40,378 nucleotides of DNA from an uncultured Candidatus Saccharibacteria bacterium (GCA_947166295.1 CAMVDR010000005.1:1-40378), one strand, 5' to 3'. Counted from the first letter of the stretch, positions 33,001 through 40,203 are shown. Translations and numbers: made by a program. Notes: generated by a model from the letters alone, not told the origin.

Positions 33001-34297
33001 CTAAATTGAGATTGGTAGTTTCGCCGGTGGTGAAATCTTTGACTTGGAGCTGGTTTGAAGATGCTTCGGATTCGCCAATAACTATGCCGTTTTTGGCAAG
33101 CTTGGCGGCGTAGGTAAGTTTGTCGCCGAGTTTTTTATCGGTGAGAACTACGGTGACGGAACTACCTCTATCACGAAGCTTCTCGGCTATTTGGAAAGAA
33201 AAATCTAATTCGTTTTCTGAAATGGGGATGATGGCGTAATCTATAGGATTAGTGGATTGTTCTGGCAGGAGCTGCTCTTCGTTTAGGACATAGAATAAGC
33301 GAGTAAGTCCGATGGAGCCGCCAACGCCAGGGAATTTTTGGTCGGTGAAATAGCCAGTGAGGTTTTCGTAACGGCCACCACCACAGACGGAGCCAATGGA
33401 TTTGTGTTCTGGCAAGATAAATTCGAAAACGGTGCCAGTGTAGTAATCTAGCCCACGGACGATTTTCATATCGGCAATGATTTGGTCTTTGAGCCCCATA
33501 GTTTCTAAAAGATAGAGGACTTGGTCTAATTCGGAGACGCCTTCGGTAAAGGTAGAATTATCAATACCGAGATTGCCAAGATTCTTGACAACGAAAGAAC
33601 GTTCGCCGTGAAGATTGATGAAAGCGAGAATTTTTTTGATGTTTTCCTCGGAAAGACCAATTTCGGCGAGATTTTCAGTAGTTTTTTCGACCGGAACCTT
33701 TTCGGAGTGATCGATGATGCTATAAATATCGGTAGAATATGTGGTGAGATCTAGGGCTTCTAGCAAGCCGGTGAGAATCTTGCGGTTATTGATGCGAGCA
33801 AGAACTGGAGTTTTGAGGCCAAAACTTTTGAAAGTTTGGAGTAAAGTGGAGATAACATCGGCATCGTAGGAAATGGAGATATTGCCGCGACCGATGACAT
33901 CTATATCGCATTGGTAAAACTCACGGAAGCGGCCTTTTTGGGCACGTTCGCCGCGAAAATTAGGGCCGATCTGTGAAACTTTGAAAGGGAAAGCTAAATT
34001 GTTTTCGTGTTCTACGACGTAGCGAGCGAGTGGTACGGTGTGGTCAAAACGGAGGGCTTGATCGGAATCTTCGGCAGCTTCGGTGGTTTTGATGACCTTG
34101 TAGATTTGTTTTTCGGTGTCGCCGCCGGCTTTGGCGAGGAGTATTTCGGTACGTTCGATGGATGGAGTTTCGATATCTAGATAGCCATGATTATGATATA
34201 CTTCGGCAATTTTATTTTTAAGATTATTAAAAATGGCCTGCTTTTCGGGCAAAAGCTCTTGCATGCCAGAAATTGGGGAAGTATTTAATTTTTTCAT
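32993..34297 (-). CDS. hisS: Histidyl-tRNA synthetase
   Basis: The 434-aa class II synthetase has RFDHTVPLARYV, motif 2 PNFRGERAQKGRFREFYQCD, the histidine motif VRGLDYYTGTVFEF, and motif 3 with GGGRYENL and GGSIGLTRL. A C-terminal anticodon-binding domain follows. The start has TGA TATAAT nine bases upstream and no Shine-Dalgarno. The Erm-like gene is coupled to its 3' end. Confidence 0.95.
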   Translation of the reverse strand: MKKLNTSPISGMQELLPEKQAIFNNLKNKIAEVYHNHGYLDIETPSIERTEILLAKAGGDTEKQIYKVIKTTEAAEDSDQALRFDHTVPLARYVVEHENNLAFPFKVSQIGPNFRGERAQKGRFREFYQCDIDVIGRGNISISYDADVISTLLQTFKSFGLKTPVLARINNRKILTGLLEALDLTTYSTDIYSIIDHSEKVPVEKTTENLAEIGLSEENIKKILAFINLHGERSFVVKNLGNLGIDNSTFTEGVSELDQVLYLLETMGLKDQIIADMKIVRGLDYYTGTVFEFILPEHKSIGSVCGGGRYENLTGYFTDQKFPGVGGSIGLTRLFYVLNEEQLLPEQSTNPIDYAIIPISENELDFSFQIAEKLRDRGSSVTVVLTDKKLGDKLTYAAKLAKNGIVIGESEASSNQLQVKDFTTGETTNLNLDA

Positions 34298-34306
34298 AGT
34301 ACTTTA

Positions 34307-34315
34307 ATTATATCA
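34307..34315 (-). promoter_or_regulatory. Extended -10 promoter of hisS
   Basis: On the minus strand TGA TATAAT, nine bases before the ATG at 34297, giving a leader of about three nucleotides at most. Confidence 0.68.
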
Positions 34316-34324
34316 TATAGGAAT

Positions 34325-34345
34325 AAAAAATAGGCTGTAGAGCCT
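34325..34345 (-). terminator. Probable terminator of the tRNA cluster
   Basis: On the minus strand AGGCT-CTAC-AGCCT followed by six T. The five-bp stem is weak, but position fits. Confidence 0.5.
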
Positions 34346-34383
34346 TATATTTTCATTATATCATACTTTATATATTTTGTCAA

Positions 34384-34460
34384 TGGTGGGCGATACAGGA
34401 GTCGAACCTGTGACCTCGTCTACGTCAAAGACGCGCTCTAGCCAACTGAGCTAACCGCCC
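34384..34460 (-). tRNA. tRNA-Val (GAC)
   Basis: Folds as a full cloverleaf with acceptor GGGCGGT/ATCGCCC, D-arm, anticodon loop TTGACGT (anticodon GAC), T-loop GTTCGAC and encoded CCA. It is last in the minus-strand tRNA cluster. Confidence 0.95.
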
Positions 34461-34468
34461 ATAAAAAA

Positions 34469-34545
34469 TGGTGAGTCGGGAGGGGCTCGAACCCTCGACA
34501 CCGGGCTTAAAAGGCCCGTGCTCTAACCAGCTGAGCTACCGACCC
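34469..34545 (-). tRNA. tRNA-Lys (TTT)
   Basis: Cloverleaf with acceptor GGGTCGG/CCGACTC, anticodon stem CGGGC/GCCCG and loop CTTTTAA (anticodon TTT). CCA is encoded. It lies eight bases upstream of tRNA-Val. Confidence 0.95.
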
Positions 34546-34556
34546 ACTTTTTAAAG

Positions 34557-34632
34557 TGGTGGTTCCGACTGGACTTGAACCAGTGACACAAGGCTCTTCA
34601 GGCCTCTGCTCTACCAACTGAGCTACAGAACC
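34557..34632 (-). tRNA. tRNA-Phe (GAA)
   Basis: Cloverleaf with acceptor GGTTCTG/CGGAACC and loop CTGAAGA (anticodon GAA). CCA is encoded. It is first in the cluster, close behind the promoter. Confidence 0.95.
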
Positions 34633-34640
34633 GTATGTAT

Positions 34641-34649
34641 ATTATATCA
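34641..34649 (-). promoter_or_regulatory. Extended -10 promoter of the tRNA cluster
   Basis: On the minus strand TGA TATAAT, eight bases before the 5' end of tRNA-Phe, so almost no 5' trailer needs removal. Confidence 0.7.
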
Positions 34650-34671
34650 CATATTTGAGTTTTTGGTAAAG

Positions 34672-34698
34672 AAAAATCTCCCCTGTTGGGGAGATTTT
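34672..34698 (-). terminator. Intrinsic terminator of the DUF4282-like gene
   Basis: The stem AAAATCTCCCC/GGGGAGATTTT around a four-base loop is perfect, with T-rich ends on the minus strand. Confidence 0.88.
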
Positions 34699-34714
34699 GT
34701 GATGTTGGTATGGT

Positions 34715-35152
34715 TTATTTCTTTTTGGTATTCTCGGCGATGTCTCTGGTGTTTCGCCAAATCATGATGAACATCATGGTTGCCTCGTAAACGATGCGGA
34801 TGATGATTGGACCAAGTACCAGGCACATTAAGAACATTAAGAAGCCAAAGCCACCGAGTGCTAGGAAAGTGAAGGAATAAAGCACCGTGAAGATGGTTGC
34901 AACATAGTAAACAACTTTGAGGATTGGTTCAATCCACATAATTTTGAAAGATAGAAAATCTTTGAGCCATTTAGCAAATTTGCCTTTTGGTTCTGTTTTT
35001 GCTTTGACGAAGAGGAAATAAACCAAGATACCGCCGACAATGGCGAGTACTAAAGCGATGATACCCCAGATGCTGGCGCCTGTTGCGGCTGAAGTGTAAG
35101 AGCTGTTATTGCTTACGCTATTGAATAGTTGATATGCCTCGTAATCGGACAT
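34715..35152 (-). CDS. DUF4282-like membrane protein
   Basis: The 145-aa protein has one N-terminal helix (about 25-48). A DUF4282-like core follows: DFLSFKIMWIEPILKVVYYV, two further helices and the end IMIWRNTRDIAENTKK. The ending RxxxIAENT is typical of that family. Function is unknown. The start has an AAAGGAG ribosome site and a short leader. Confidence 0.68.
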   Translation of the reverse strand: MSDYEAYQLFNSVSNNSSYTSAATGASIWGIIALVLAIVGGILVYFLFVKAKTEPKGKFAKWLKDFLSFKIMWIEPILKVVYYVATIFTVLYSFTFLALGGFGFLMFLMCLVLGPIIIRIVYEATMMFIMIWRNTRDIAENTKKK

Positions 35153-35186
35153 TTTTTATAACTCCTTTAGTGTTAATGTTAGCTTA

Positions 35187-35195
35187 ATTTTACCA
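35187..35195 (-). promoter_or_regulatory. Extended -10 promoter of the DUF4282-like gene
   Basis: On the minus strand TGG TAAAAT; the predicted leader of about 27 nt carries AAAGGAG. Confidence 0.6.
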
Positions 35196-35223
35196 TAAAA
35201 ATTCATAAATTGCGAAAATATTA

Positions 35224-35229
35224 TATAAT
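35224..35229 (+). promoter_or_regulatory. -10 element of rarA (leaderless)
   Basis: TATAAT seven bases before the ATG at 35237. It lacks the upstream TG that nearly all other promoters here have. Confidence 0.6.
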
Positions 35230-35236
35230 ATTAGAT

Positions 35237-36415
35237 ATGAATAGAGTACCATTAGCGGAGCGGATGCGACCCAAGAAACTATCCGATGTGTTGGGACAAG
35301 AAGAGATTGTGGGCGATGGTAAAATTTTGACGGAAATTGTAAAAAAGGGGGAGCCGGTAAATTTGATTTTTTGGGGGCCACCAGGTACGGGAAAAACTAC
35401 TTTGGCACGAATACTCGCTAGCGAATTTAAGGCGGATTTTGTGGAGATCTCGGCGGTGACGGCTGGCAAAAAAGACGTAGAAGAAGTGGTGGCACGCGCG
35501 AGGGTGAATTGGAACTTGGGTACACGAACGATTTTGTTTGTGGATGAAATTCATAGGTTCAATAAGGCGCAACAAGATGCGTTTTTGCCACATGTGGAAT
35601 CTGGGCTAATTACGTTGATTGGGGCCACTACGGAGAACCCATCTTTTGAAGTGATATCGCCGCTACTTAGTAGATCGCGCGTGGTGGTAGTGGCGCCGCT
35701 AAGTAAAGAAGCAATTTTGGAAGTACTGAAACGAGCGATAAAAGCAGAAAAAGCTACAAAACGGGTGACGAAAAAGGCAATAGATTTATTGGCGGAGTTA
35801 TCTGGTGGTGATGCTAGGTCGGCACTAGGGGATTTGGAATTGGCGTTATCTCTAGCGGAAAAAGTGGATGATAAGATAGTGCTAGAAGCGGCTGGGCGCA
35901 AGATGCCCGGGTATGATAAAAAGGGTGATAAACATTACGATACGATTTCGGCGTTTATTAAGTCGATGCGGGGTAGCGATGTGGATGCGACATTGTATTA
36001 TTTGGCGCGGATGGTGCAGGCGGGGGAAGATCCGAAATTTATTGCACGGCGAATGGTGATATTTGCTTCGGAAGATATAGGTTTGGCTGGAAATGGGGCA
36101 TTGAGTCTAGCTACGGCCTGTTTTCAGGCTGTAGAAAGGGTGGGGATGCCAGAATCTGGGCTAATGTTGGCACATACGGCAGTGGCGTTAGCAAAATCTA
36201 AGAAATCACGAGCTACAACGGATGCGTGGTATAAAGCCCTAGATTTGGCGCACAAATCGCCAAATGAGCCAGTACCGATATGGTTAAGAAATGCGCCGAC
36301 CAAACTGATGAAAGATTTGGGATACGGGAAAGGGCAAAAATGGGAGGCTGGATTTCATTTGGATAAAAATTATTTGCCGGATAGTATCAAAAACGAAAAA
36401 ATATTTGGTGAGTAA
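35237..36415 (+). CDS. rarA: Replication-associated recombination protein A (RarA/MgsA)
   Basis: The 392-aa AAA+ ATPase acts at stalled replication forks. It begins LAERMRPKKLSDVLGQEEIVG and has Walker A GPPGTGKT (47-54) and Walker B ILFVDEIHRFNKAQQDA. The sensor region is IGATTENPSFEVISPLLSRS. The C-terminal tetramerisation part holds FASEDIGLAGN and ends near NYLPDS. The ATG at 35237 fits both the family N-terminus and the leaderless promoter. Confidence 0.93.
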   Translation: MNRVPLAERMRPKKLSDVLGQEEIVGDGKILTEIVKKGEPVNLIFWGPPGTGKTTLARILASEFKADFVEISAVTAGKKDVEEVVARARVNWNLGTRTILFVDEIHRFNKAQQDAFLPHVESGLITLIGATTENPSFEVISPLLSRSRVVVVAPLSKEAILEVLKRAIKAEKATKRVTKKAIDLLAELSGGDARSALGDLELALSLAEKVDDKIVLEAAGRKMPGYDKKGDKHYDTISAFIKSMRGSDVDATLYYLARMVQAGEDPKFIARRMVIFASEDIGLAGNGALSLATACFQAVERVGMPESGLMLAHTAVALAKSKKSRATTDAWYKALDLAHKSPNEPVPIWLRNAPTKLMKDLGYGKGQKWEAGFHLDKNYLPDSIKNEKIFGE

Positions 36416-36430
36416 ATGGGTCGTGCCGCC

Positions 36431-36529
36431 ATACCCCACTTGCGGCCGTGTCTGTCCGGCCCGTCGCCACGGGCGGATAGCACTAACCCTCGCGCTGCCG
36501 CGCTCCGGAATGCCGCTGCGTTGGGGTAT
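36431..36529. repeat. GC-rich inverted-repeat element
   Basis: Between convergent rarA and the DsbA-like gene lies a stretch visibly much richer in GC than the rest. ATACCCCA (36431-36438) pairs with TGGGGTAT (36522-36529). GCGGC (36442-36446) pairs with GCCGC (36512-36516). An inner hairpin GCCCGT-CGCC-ACGGGC lies at 36459-36474. It could be a mobile-type repeat, a structured RNA or a bidirectional terminator, though no T-run follows. Confidence 0.55.
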
Positions 36530-36597
36530 TAGCGTCACTCATTTAAGAACTTGCAAAATTATGTTTTTTAGATGATGACGAATGATGTGTTAGATTT

Positions 36598-37293
36598 TTA
36601 TTTTTTACTCTCTAATCCGGCTTGGAAATACATTAGCACATATTGATAATCCCAAGAGAGGTCGAAGCCGGAGCTGGTATAATCGTTGAACTTAAAATAT
36701 GGCATACCGCGAGCAAGTTTGGAAGTTTTGGCGGCATTGGTTTTGATTTCGTCTAGAGTGTCTTCGTTTTTGACGCAATTTTCGAAATCTTCGCCGAGAC
36801 CTACTTCTTTGCCGATATCAATCCAATATTCTTTGCCGATGCCAGATAATTTAGAAAAAGCAGATTTGCCGGAGACTTTGAAATAATCGTTCCAGATACT
36901 GGAGACTGCCAAGTTATAATAGTCCCAGAACTTATTTTCTTTTTTAGCACAGTAGGCACCAAGGGCGGAATAGCGTGAATGGATAGGATTAGATTCACCG
37001 TATTCGTAAAGAAAATCGGAAAGCCGAACTTCAAATAATATATCGTTGTCTGCTAGATATTTTTGAAATTCTTCTTCGTGTTCTACGATAGCGTTTTCAA
37101 AGGCAATACAATATGGGCAAACTAAATCAGAATAAACAATAAAATAGTTTTTAGCATCCATATTACCGATAGTCATTTGCTCATCCCACACCCTATCAGC
37201 ATTGGATGGAGCGGTGTTCATACTGGCTGCGATTGCGGCAATAATTACCACAATAATAGCTAAGATGCCGAATATTCTAAATGCTTTTTTCAC
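36598..37293 (-). CDS. DsbA/thioredoxin-like exported oxidoreductase
   Basis: The ~231-aa protein has an N-terminal membrane anchor, an active site CPYC in SDLVCPYCIAFE, helical insert and the cis-proline loop ARGMPYFKF. It probably oxidises thiols of exported proteins, consistent with the many Cys-containing surface proteins here. The start is set at the GTG (37291-37293) because an AAAGGAG site lies five bases upstream. The ATG at 37332 would add 13 basic residues and overlap the upstream gene far more. It is coupled to the CPTC membrane protein. Confidence 0.82.
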   Translation of the reverse strand: MKKAFRIFGILAIIVVIIAAIAASMNTAPSNADRVWDEQMTIGNMDAKNYFIVYSDLVCPYCIAFENAIVEHEEEFQKYLADNDILFEVRLSDFLYEYGESNPIHSRYSALGAYCAKKENKFWDYYNLAVSSIWNDYFKVSGKSAFSKLSGIGKEYWIDIGKEVGLGEDFENCVKNEDTLDEIKTNAAKTSKLARGMPYFKFNDYTSSGFDLSWDYQYVLMYFQAGLESKK

Positions 37294-37891
37294 TTTGCTC
37301 CTTTTTCGCTTTCTTGGCGAGATATTTTTCATTAATTATTGTAACATAAGTTTCTTCACCTAGGCGCTTGAGGGATAAAATAGCGATGACGATGGCGAGC
37401 CAAGTGATAATGGTAGAAATTGCGCCAGTAATGGCGAGGCCGCCGGTAGAGAAGATTGCCCCAATAAGCGGAGTAAGTAAAGTGGTACCGCAAGTAGGAC
37501 AGCCGGCACCTAGGGCAATTAGGCCAGTGATGATGCCGGCTTTTTCTAGGTTGGCGGAATTTTGTTCTTTTTTCTTATTCCAGAGCAATACGATCAAGCC
37601 GATTAAAATGCCCTGCAGTATAGATATGGCAAAAATGGGTAGCCAATCCAAAAAAGGCTGATTGATGCCAAAAATCGCGACAAAACAATCAGCGATAATT
37701 TTTAGGCTACCAGGAAAACCTAGAGCAGACATGAGTTCGAATTTGGCGAATCCGCCAGAAAGTAGGTTCATCAAGAAACCAAAGAACAAAAATGCTGGAA
37801 TAAAACCATACCAAAAACGTTTTTCTTTGGTGGCGAGCAGAATACCTTTGCCAGCTAAGACAAATTCGTCTAACCATTTCCTCCAGTTCAT
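37277..37891 (-). CDS. Multi-spanning membrane protein with CPTC motif
   Basis: The ~204-aa protein has about five hydrophobic segments. One contains ALGAGCPTCGTTLLTPLIG, a CxxC at the start of a membrane helix. No named family is recognised with certainty. Next to a DsbA-like protein it may be the redox partner that exchanges electrons across the membrane, in place of DsbB, VKOR or DsbD. The start at the ATG near 37891 is chosen because TGG TATACT lies eight bases upstream. Confidence 0.7.
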   Translation of the reverse strand: MNWRKWLDEFVLAGKGILLATKEKRFWYGFIPAFLFFGFLMNLLSGGFAKFELMSALGFPGSLKIIADCFVAIFGINQPFLDWLPIFAISILQGILIGLIVLLWNKKKEQNSANLEKAGIITGLIALGAGCPTCGTTLLTPLIGAIFSTGGLAITGAISTIITWLAIVIAILSLKRLGEETYVTIINEKYLAKKAKKEQSEKSI

Positions 37892-37899
37892 ATAGCTTA

Positions 37900-37908
37900 A
37901 GTATACCA
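37900..37908 (-). promoter_or_regulatory. Extended -10 promoter of the CPTC/DsbA-like operon
   Basis: On the minus strand TGG TATACT, eight bases before the ATG at 37891. Confidence 0.6.
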
Positions 37909-38040
37909 TAGGAAAGTATTTATGGCATAAAATTTTTGTGAAAAATGTCAAGTAGAAAGTGTTCGGTTTTTGAAAATTACCTCTGTAAAATAGCTAAAAT
38001 TGCAAATAAATTAAACCATAAATAGTTTGAAAAAACAAGG

Positions 38041-38068
38041 TTGACAGACATCTTGCCTATGCTAAAAT
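38041..38068 (+). promoter_or_regulatory. Strong promoter of an orphan structured RNA
   Basis: TTGACA (38041-38046), a 16-bp spacer ending in TGC, and TAAAAT (38063-38068). Predicted +1 is A at 38075. No gene starts nearby; the next start is more than 200 bp away. Confidence 0.75.
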
Positions 38069-38074
38069 AAAATC

Positions 38075-38240
38075 AGGTTTGGACCAAATCCGACGTTGAA
38101 AGTGGCCTAAGCCTAGTAAAACTAAATATTTGGGAGATGTTTAGTAACAGGGTGGAGAGTGTAGAGCTGTTTTGGCTAAAATAGATGTTTTGTCACCACC
38201 TAGAAAATTGTTTAAAAACCTGCCCTCGCACAGGTTTTTA
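38075..38240 (+). ncRNA. Structured leader/ncRNA with terminator upstream of the G5 wall protein
   Basis: The 166-nt stretch has no credible ORF. Visible folds are a 5' hairpin (38076-38080 with 38086-38090), a 9-bp hairpin (38121-38129 with 38137-38145), and a long-range stem GGTGG/CCACC (38151-38155 with 38196-38200). A perfect terminator closes it. The 5' segment CAGGTTT (38074-38080) is complementary to AAACCTG (38216-38222), the left arm of the terminator. The 5' hairpin and the antiterminator pairing exclude each other, a switch-like design. No known riboswitch class is recognised. Confidence 0.6.
38213..38240 (+). terminator. Intrinsic terminator of the orphan RNA
   Basis: TAAAAACCTG (38213-38222) pairs perfectly with CAGGTTTTTA (38231-38240) around an 8-nt loop, with a T-run. 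It lies 45 bp before the wall-protein ATG. Confidence 0.88.
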
Positions 38241-38270
38241 TTAATAGGGGTGGACTTTTTGGCATAAGTG

Positions 38271-38279
38271 TGATATAAT
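38271..38279 (+). promoter_or_regulatory. Extended -10 promoter of the G5 wall protein (leaderless)
   Basis: TGA TATAAT, six bases before the ATG at 38286. The gene therefore has its own promoter in addition to possible read-through from 38075. Confidence 0.72.
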
Positions 38280-38285
38280 TAAGGT

Positions 38286-39320
38286 ATGAGGCTTTCGCGT
38301 AAAATCGAGCAAGCTTTTGGTTTTGTGATAGCTATTTCTTTAGTGATTATTTTTGCAGTGGTTGCGGGGGTGACGGTAAGGAATGCTTCTGCTGAGGGTG
38401 ACGAATCTACGAATACATATATAACTGAGGGCGTTAAATTCGTTACTTTTTATGATGAAAAAAATAAATTGACGGTAAAAACTGAGGCTAAAACCGTAAA
38501 AGAGGCTATAGAGCGGGCAAATATCATAATAAACACTGGTGATATAGTGGAGCCGAGCTTAGATACTGAGATAAACGCGGACGATTTCTTTATTAATATA
38601 TATAGGGCGCGGCCGGTGATAGTAAAGGATGGTAAGACTACTAAATACCTAATGACGGCGAGTTACGATACTAAAACAATTGCTGGTCAGGCTGGAATTA
38701 CAGTGTATGATGGTGATGAGATAGATTTTGTGCCCAATAAAGATTTTTTGGAAACAGGTGTAGCAAGTGTATATGAGATTACGCGCAATGGTGGCAGGAC
38801 GTTGACGATAGATGAAGAGATTCCTTTTGGAGAACGTGAAGAAAAAGATGCTAGCATGGAAAAGGGCAAGAGCGAGGTGCGGCAGCTGGGTGAAGTTGGG
38901 CAAAAAAGAGCTACATATAATATATTATATGTAGATAATGTGGAGGTATCTAGGGAACTTGTTTCTGAGGAAATTATAAAAGCACCAGTGGATAGAATTG
39001 TGGCGGTGGGGGCAAAGAAATCTATTCCGCCAGAGTGGGAGACTTGTGCAAGTTGGGCACGGCAAGCAGGTGTAAGTGAGGCGGATTTATCTGCAGCGCT
39101 GGATTTGATTTATCATGAAAGTGGTTGTAGGGTAGATGCGGCGAATCCGTCTGGCGCGTATGGTATCCCTCAGGCTTTGCCTGGTAGCAAAATGGCTGCA
39201 GCAGGGGCAGATTGGGAAACGAATCCAGTAACGCAGATCAGATGGATGTCTGGGTATGTGAGTCGTTATGGTGGTTGGCAAGAGGCGATTAATTTCTGGT
39301 ATGCGCACGGCTGGTATTAG
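38286..39320 (+). CDS. DUF348/G5-domain cell-wall protein with lysozyme-like C-terminus
   Basis: The 344-aa protein has an N-terminal signal or anchor helix (about 10-35). DUF348-like ubiquitin-fold units follow (FYDEKNKLTVKTEAKTVKEAI; TIAGQAGITVYDGDEIDFV), then a G5-like domain (about 160-235). The C-terminal lysozyme-like domain contains LIYHESGCRVDAANPSGAYG, with the probable catalytic Glu, and IPQALPGSKMA. The layout matches RpfB and YabE, enzymes that cut peptidoglycan during growth or resuscitation. As in RpfB and YabE loci, ksgA follows. For an episymbiont it may remodel its own wall or act on the host wall; that is inference. Confidence 0.82.
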   Translation: MRLSRKIEQAFGFVIAISLVIIFAVVAGVTVRNASAEGDESTNTYITEGVKFVTFYDEKNKLTVKTEAKTVKEAIERANIIINTGDIVEPSLDTEINADDFFINIYRARPVIVKDGKTTKYLMTASYDTKTIAGQAGITVYDGDEIDFVPNKDFLETGVASVYEITRNGGRTLTIDEEIPFGEREEKDASMEKGKSEVRQLGEVGQKRATYNILYVDNVEVSRELVSEEIIKAPVDRIVAVGAKKSIPPEWETCASWARQAGVSEADLSAALDLIYHESGCRVDAANPSGAYGIPQALPGSKMAAAGADWETNPVTQIRWMSGYVSRYGGWQEAINFWYAHGWY

Positions 39321-39323
39321 ATT

Positions 39324-40109
39324 ATGGGGATGAAGAATAAAAAATCTTTAGGACAGCATTGGTTAAAAAACCGGGCGATTTTGGACGAAATTGCTGATTT
39401 AGCGGTTGGGGACGAGGTTGAAGGAAGTGCGTCCGTTTCTTCCGAAAAGTCTGAGCTAGTGGTAGAGATTGGGCCGGGGCTTGGAACTTTGACGAGTAGT
39501 CTATTAAAACGTTTTAATAGGGTGATAGCGGTAGAATATGATAAAAATTTGGCGGAAAATTTGCCGAAATCTTTTCCGGGTAAAAATTTAGAAGTAATAA
39601 ATGCGGATATTTTGGACTGCGATTTTAACGATTTGCCGCAGCCATATGGTGTGGCTGGAAATATACCATATTATATTACTAGCCCGATTATAGAGAAATT
39701 ATTGAAAATAAAAAATCGGCCAGAACGAATAGTGCTACTAATCCAGAAGGAGGTGGCGGAGAGGATTGTAAGCAATAAGGAGACGATGTTAAGTCTTTTT
39801 GTGAAAAATTATGCCGATGCGGAGCTGGGGCCGGTAGTGGGGCGAGCAGAATTTACACCGCCGCCAAAGGTAGATAGTCAGGTAATAGTTTTGCGGCCAC
39901 ATGAAGCGGTAGTGAAAGAAGAAGTGTTTAGGCTAATACGGCAAGGTTTTAGTGCGCCGCGGAAGAAATTAATACATAATTTGGCGGGACTAAAATCTAA
40001 AGAAGAACTGACACCTATATTTACGAAACTGGGGGTAGATATTGATGCGCGGCCAGGGGATTTGCATTTATCTGATTGGCGGAAAATGTATAACGAAATT
40101 TTTAGCTAA
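39324..40109 (+). CDS. ksgA: 16S rRNA (adenine1518-N6/adenine1519-N6) dimethyltransferase
   Basis: The 261-aa protein has KKSLGQHWLKN, motif I VVEIGPGLGTLTSSLL, VIAVEYD, NADILD, motif IV GNIPYYITSPII and the C-terminal helical domain with GFSAPRKKLIHNL. It dimethylates two adenines near the 3' end of 16S rRNA in late 30S assembly. Starts at 39324 and 39330 are both possible. A small Ser/Glu-rich insert lies around residues 32-44. It lies three bases after the wall-protein gene and is likely co-transcribed. Confidence 0.93.
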   Translation: MGMKNKKSLGQHWLKNRAILDEIADLAVGDEVEGSASVSSEKSELVVEIGPGLGTLTSSLLKRFNRVIAVEYDKNLAENLPKSFPGKNLEVINADILDCDFNDLPQPYGVAGNIPYYITSPIIEKLLKIKNRPERIVLLIQKEVAERIVSNKETMLSLFVKNYADAELGPVVGRAEFTPPPKVDSQVIVLRPHEAVVKEEVFRLIRQGFSAPRKKLIHNLAGLKSKEELTPIFTKLGVDIDARPGDLHLSDWRKMYNEIFS

Positions 40110-40134
40110 ATTGTAAAAAATAAACATAAAAGTC

Positions 40135-40164
40135 TTGCTACAAAATAAAAAAGTGTGGTAGAAT
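40135..40164 (+). promoter_or_regulatory. Promoter of the terminal secreted-protein gene
   Basis: TTGCTA (40135-40140), an 18-bp spacer, and TGG TAGAAT (hexamer 40159-40164). Predicted +1 is about 40171. A six-codon ORF (40178-40198, MKVNGD) lies between this and the ATG at 40204. Confidence 0.55.
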
Positions 40165-40203
40165 AAAGTAAATAACCATGAAAGTAAACGGGGATTAGCA
40201 AAG

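Noticed and set aside
34355-34363. Second TGATATAAT on the minus strand between tRNA-Val and hisS
   Set aside because: Its +1 would fall at the tRNA terminator hairpin, giving no useful product. A better-placed copy for hisS lies at 34307-34315, so it is probably chance in an AT-rich spacer.
38149-38160. T-box motif in the orphan RNA (AGGGTGGA)
   Set aside because: Only the first bases match. The ACCGCG continuation and the antiterminator context are missing, and the downstream gene is not an aminoacyl-tRNA synthetase or amino-acid gene.
38137-38184. 15-codon ORF inside the orphan RNA
   Set aside because: Its ATG forms part of a stable hairpin, has no properly spaced ribosome site, and the peptide has no features.
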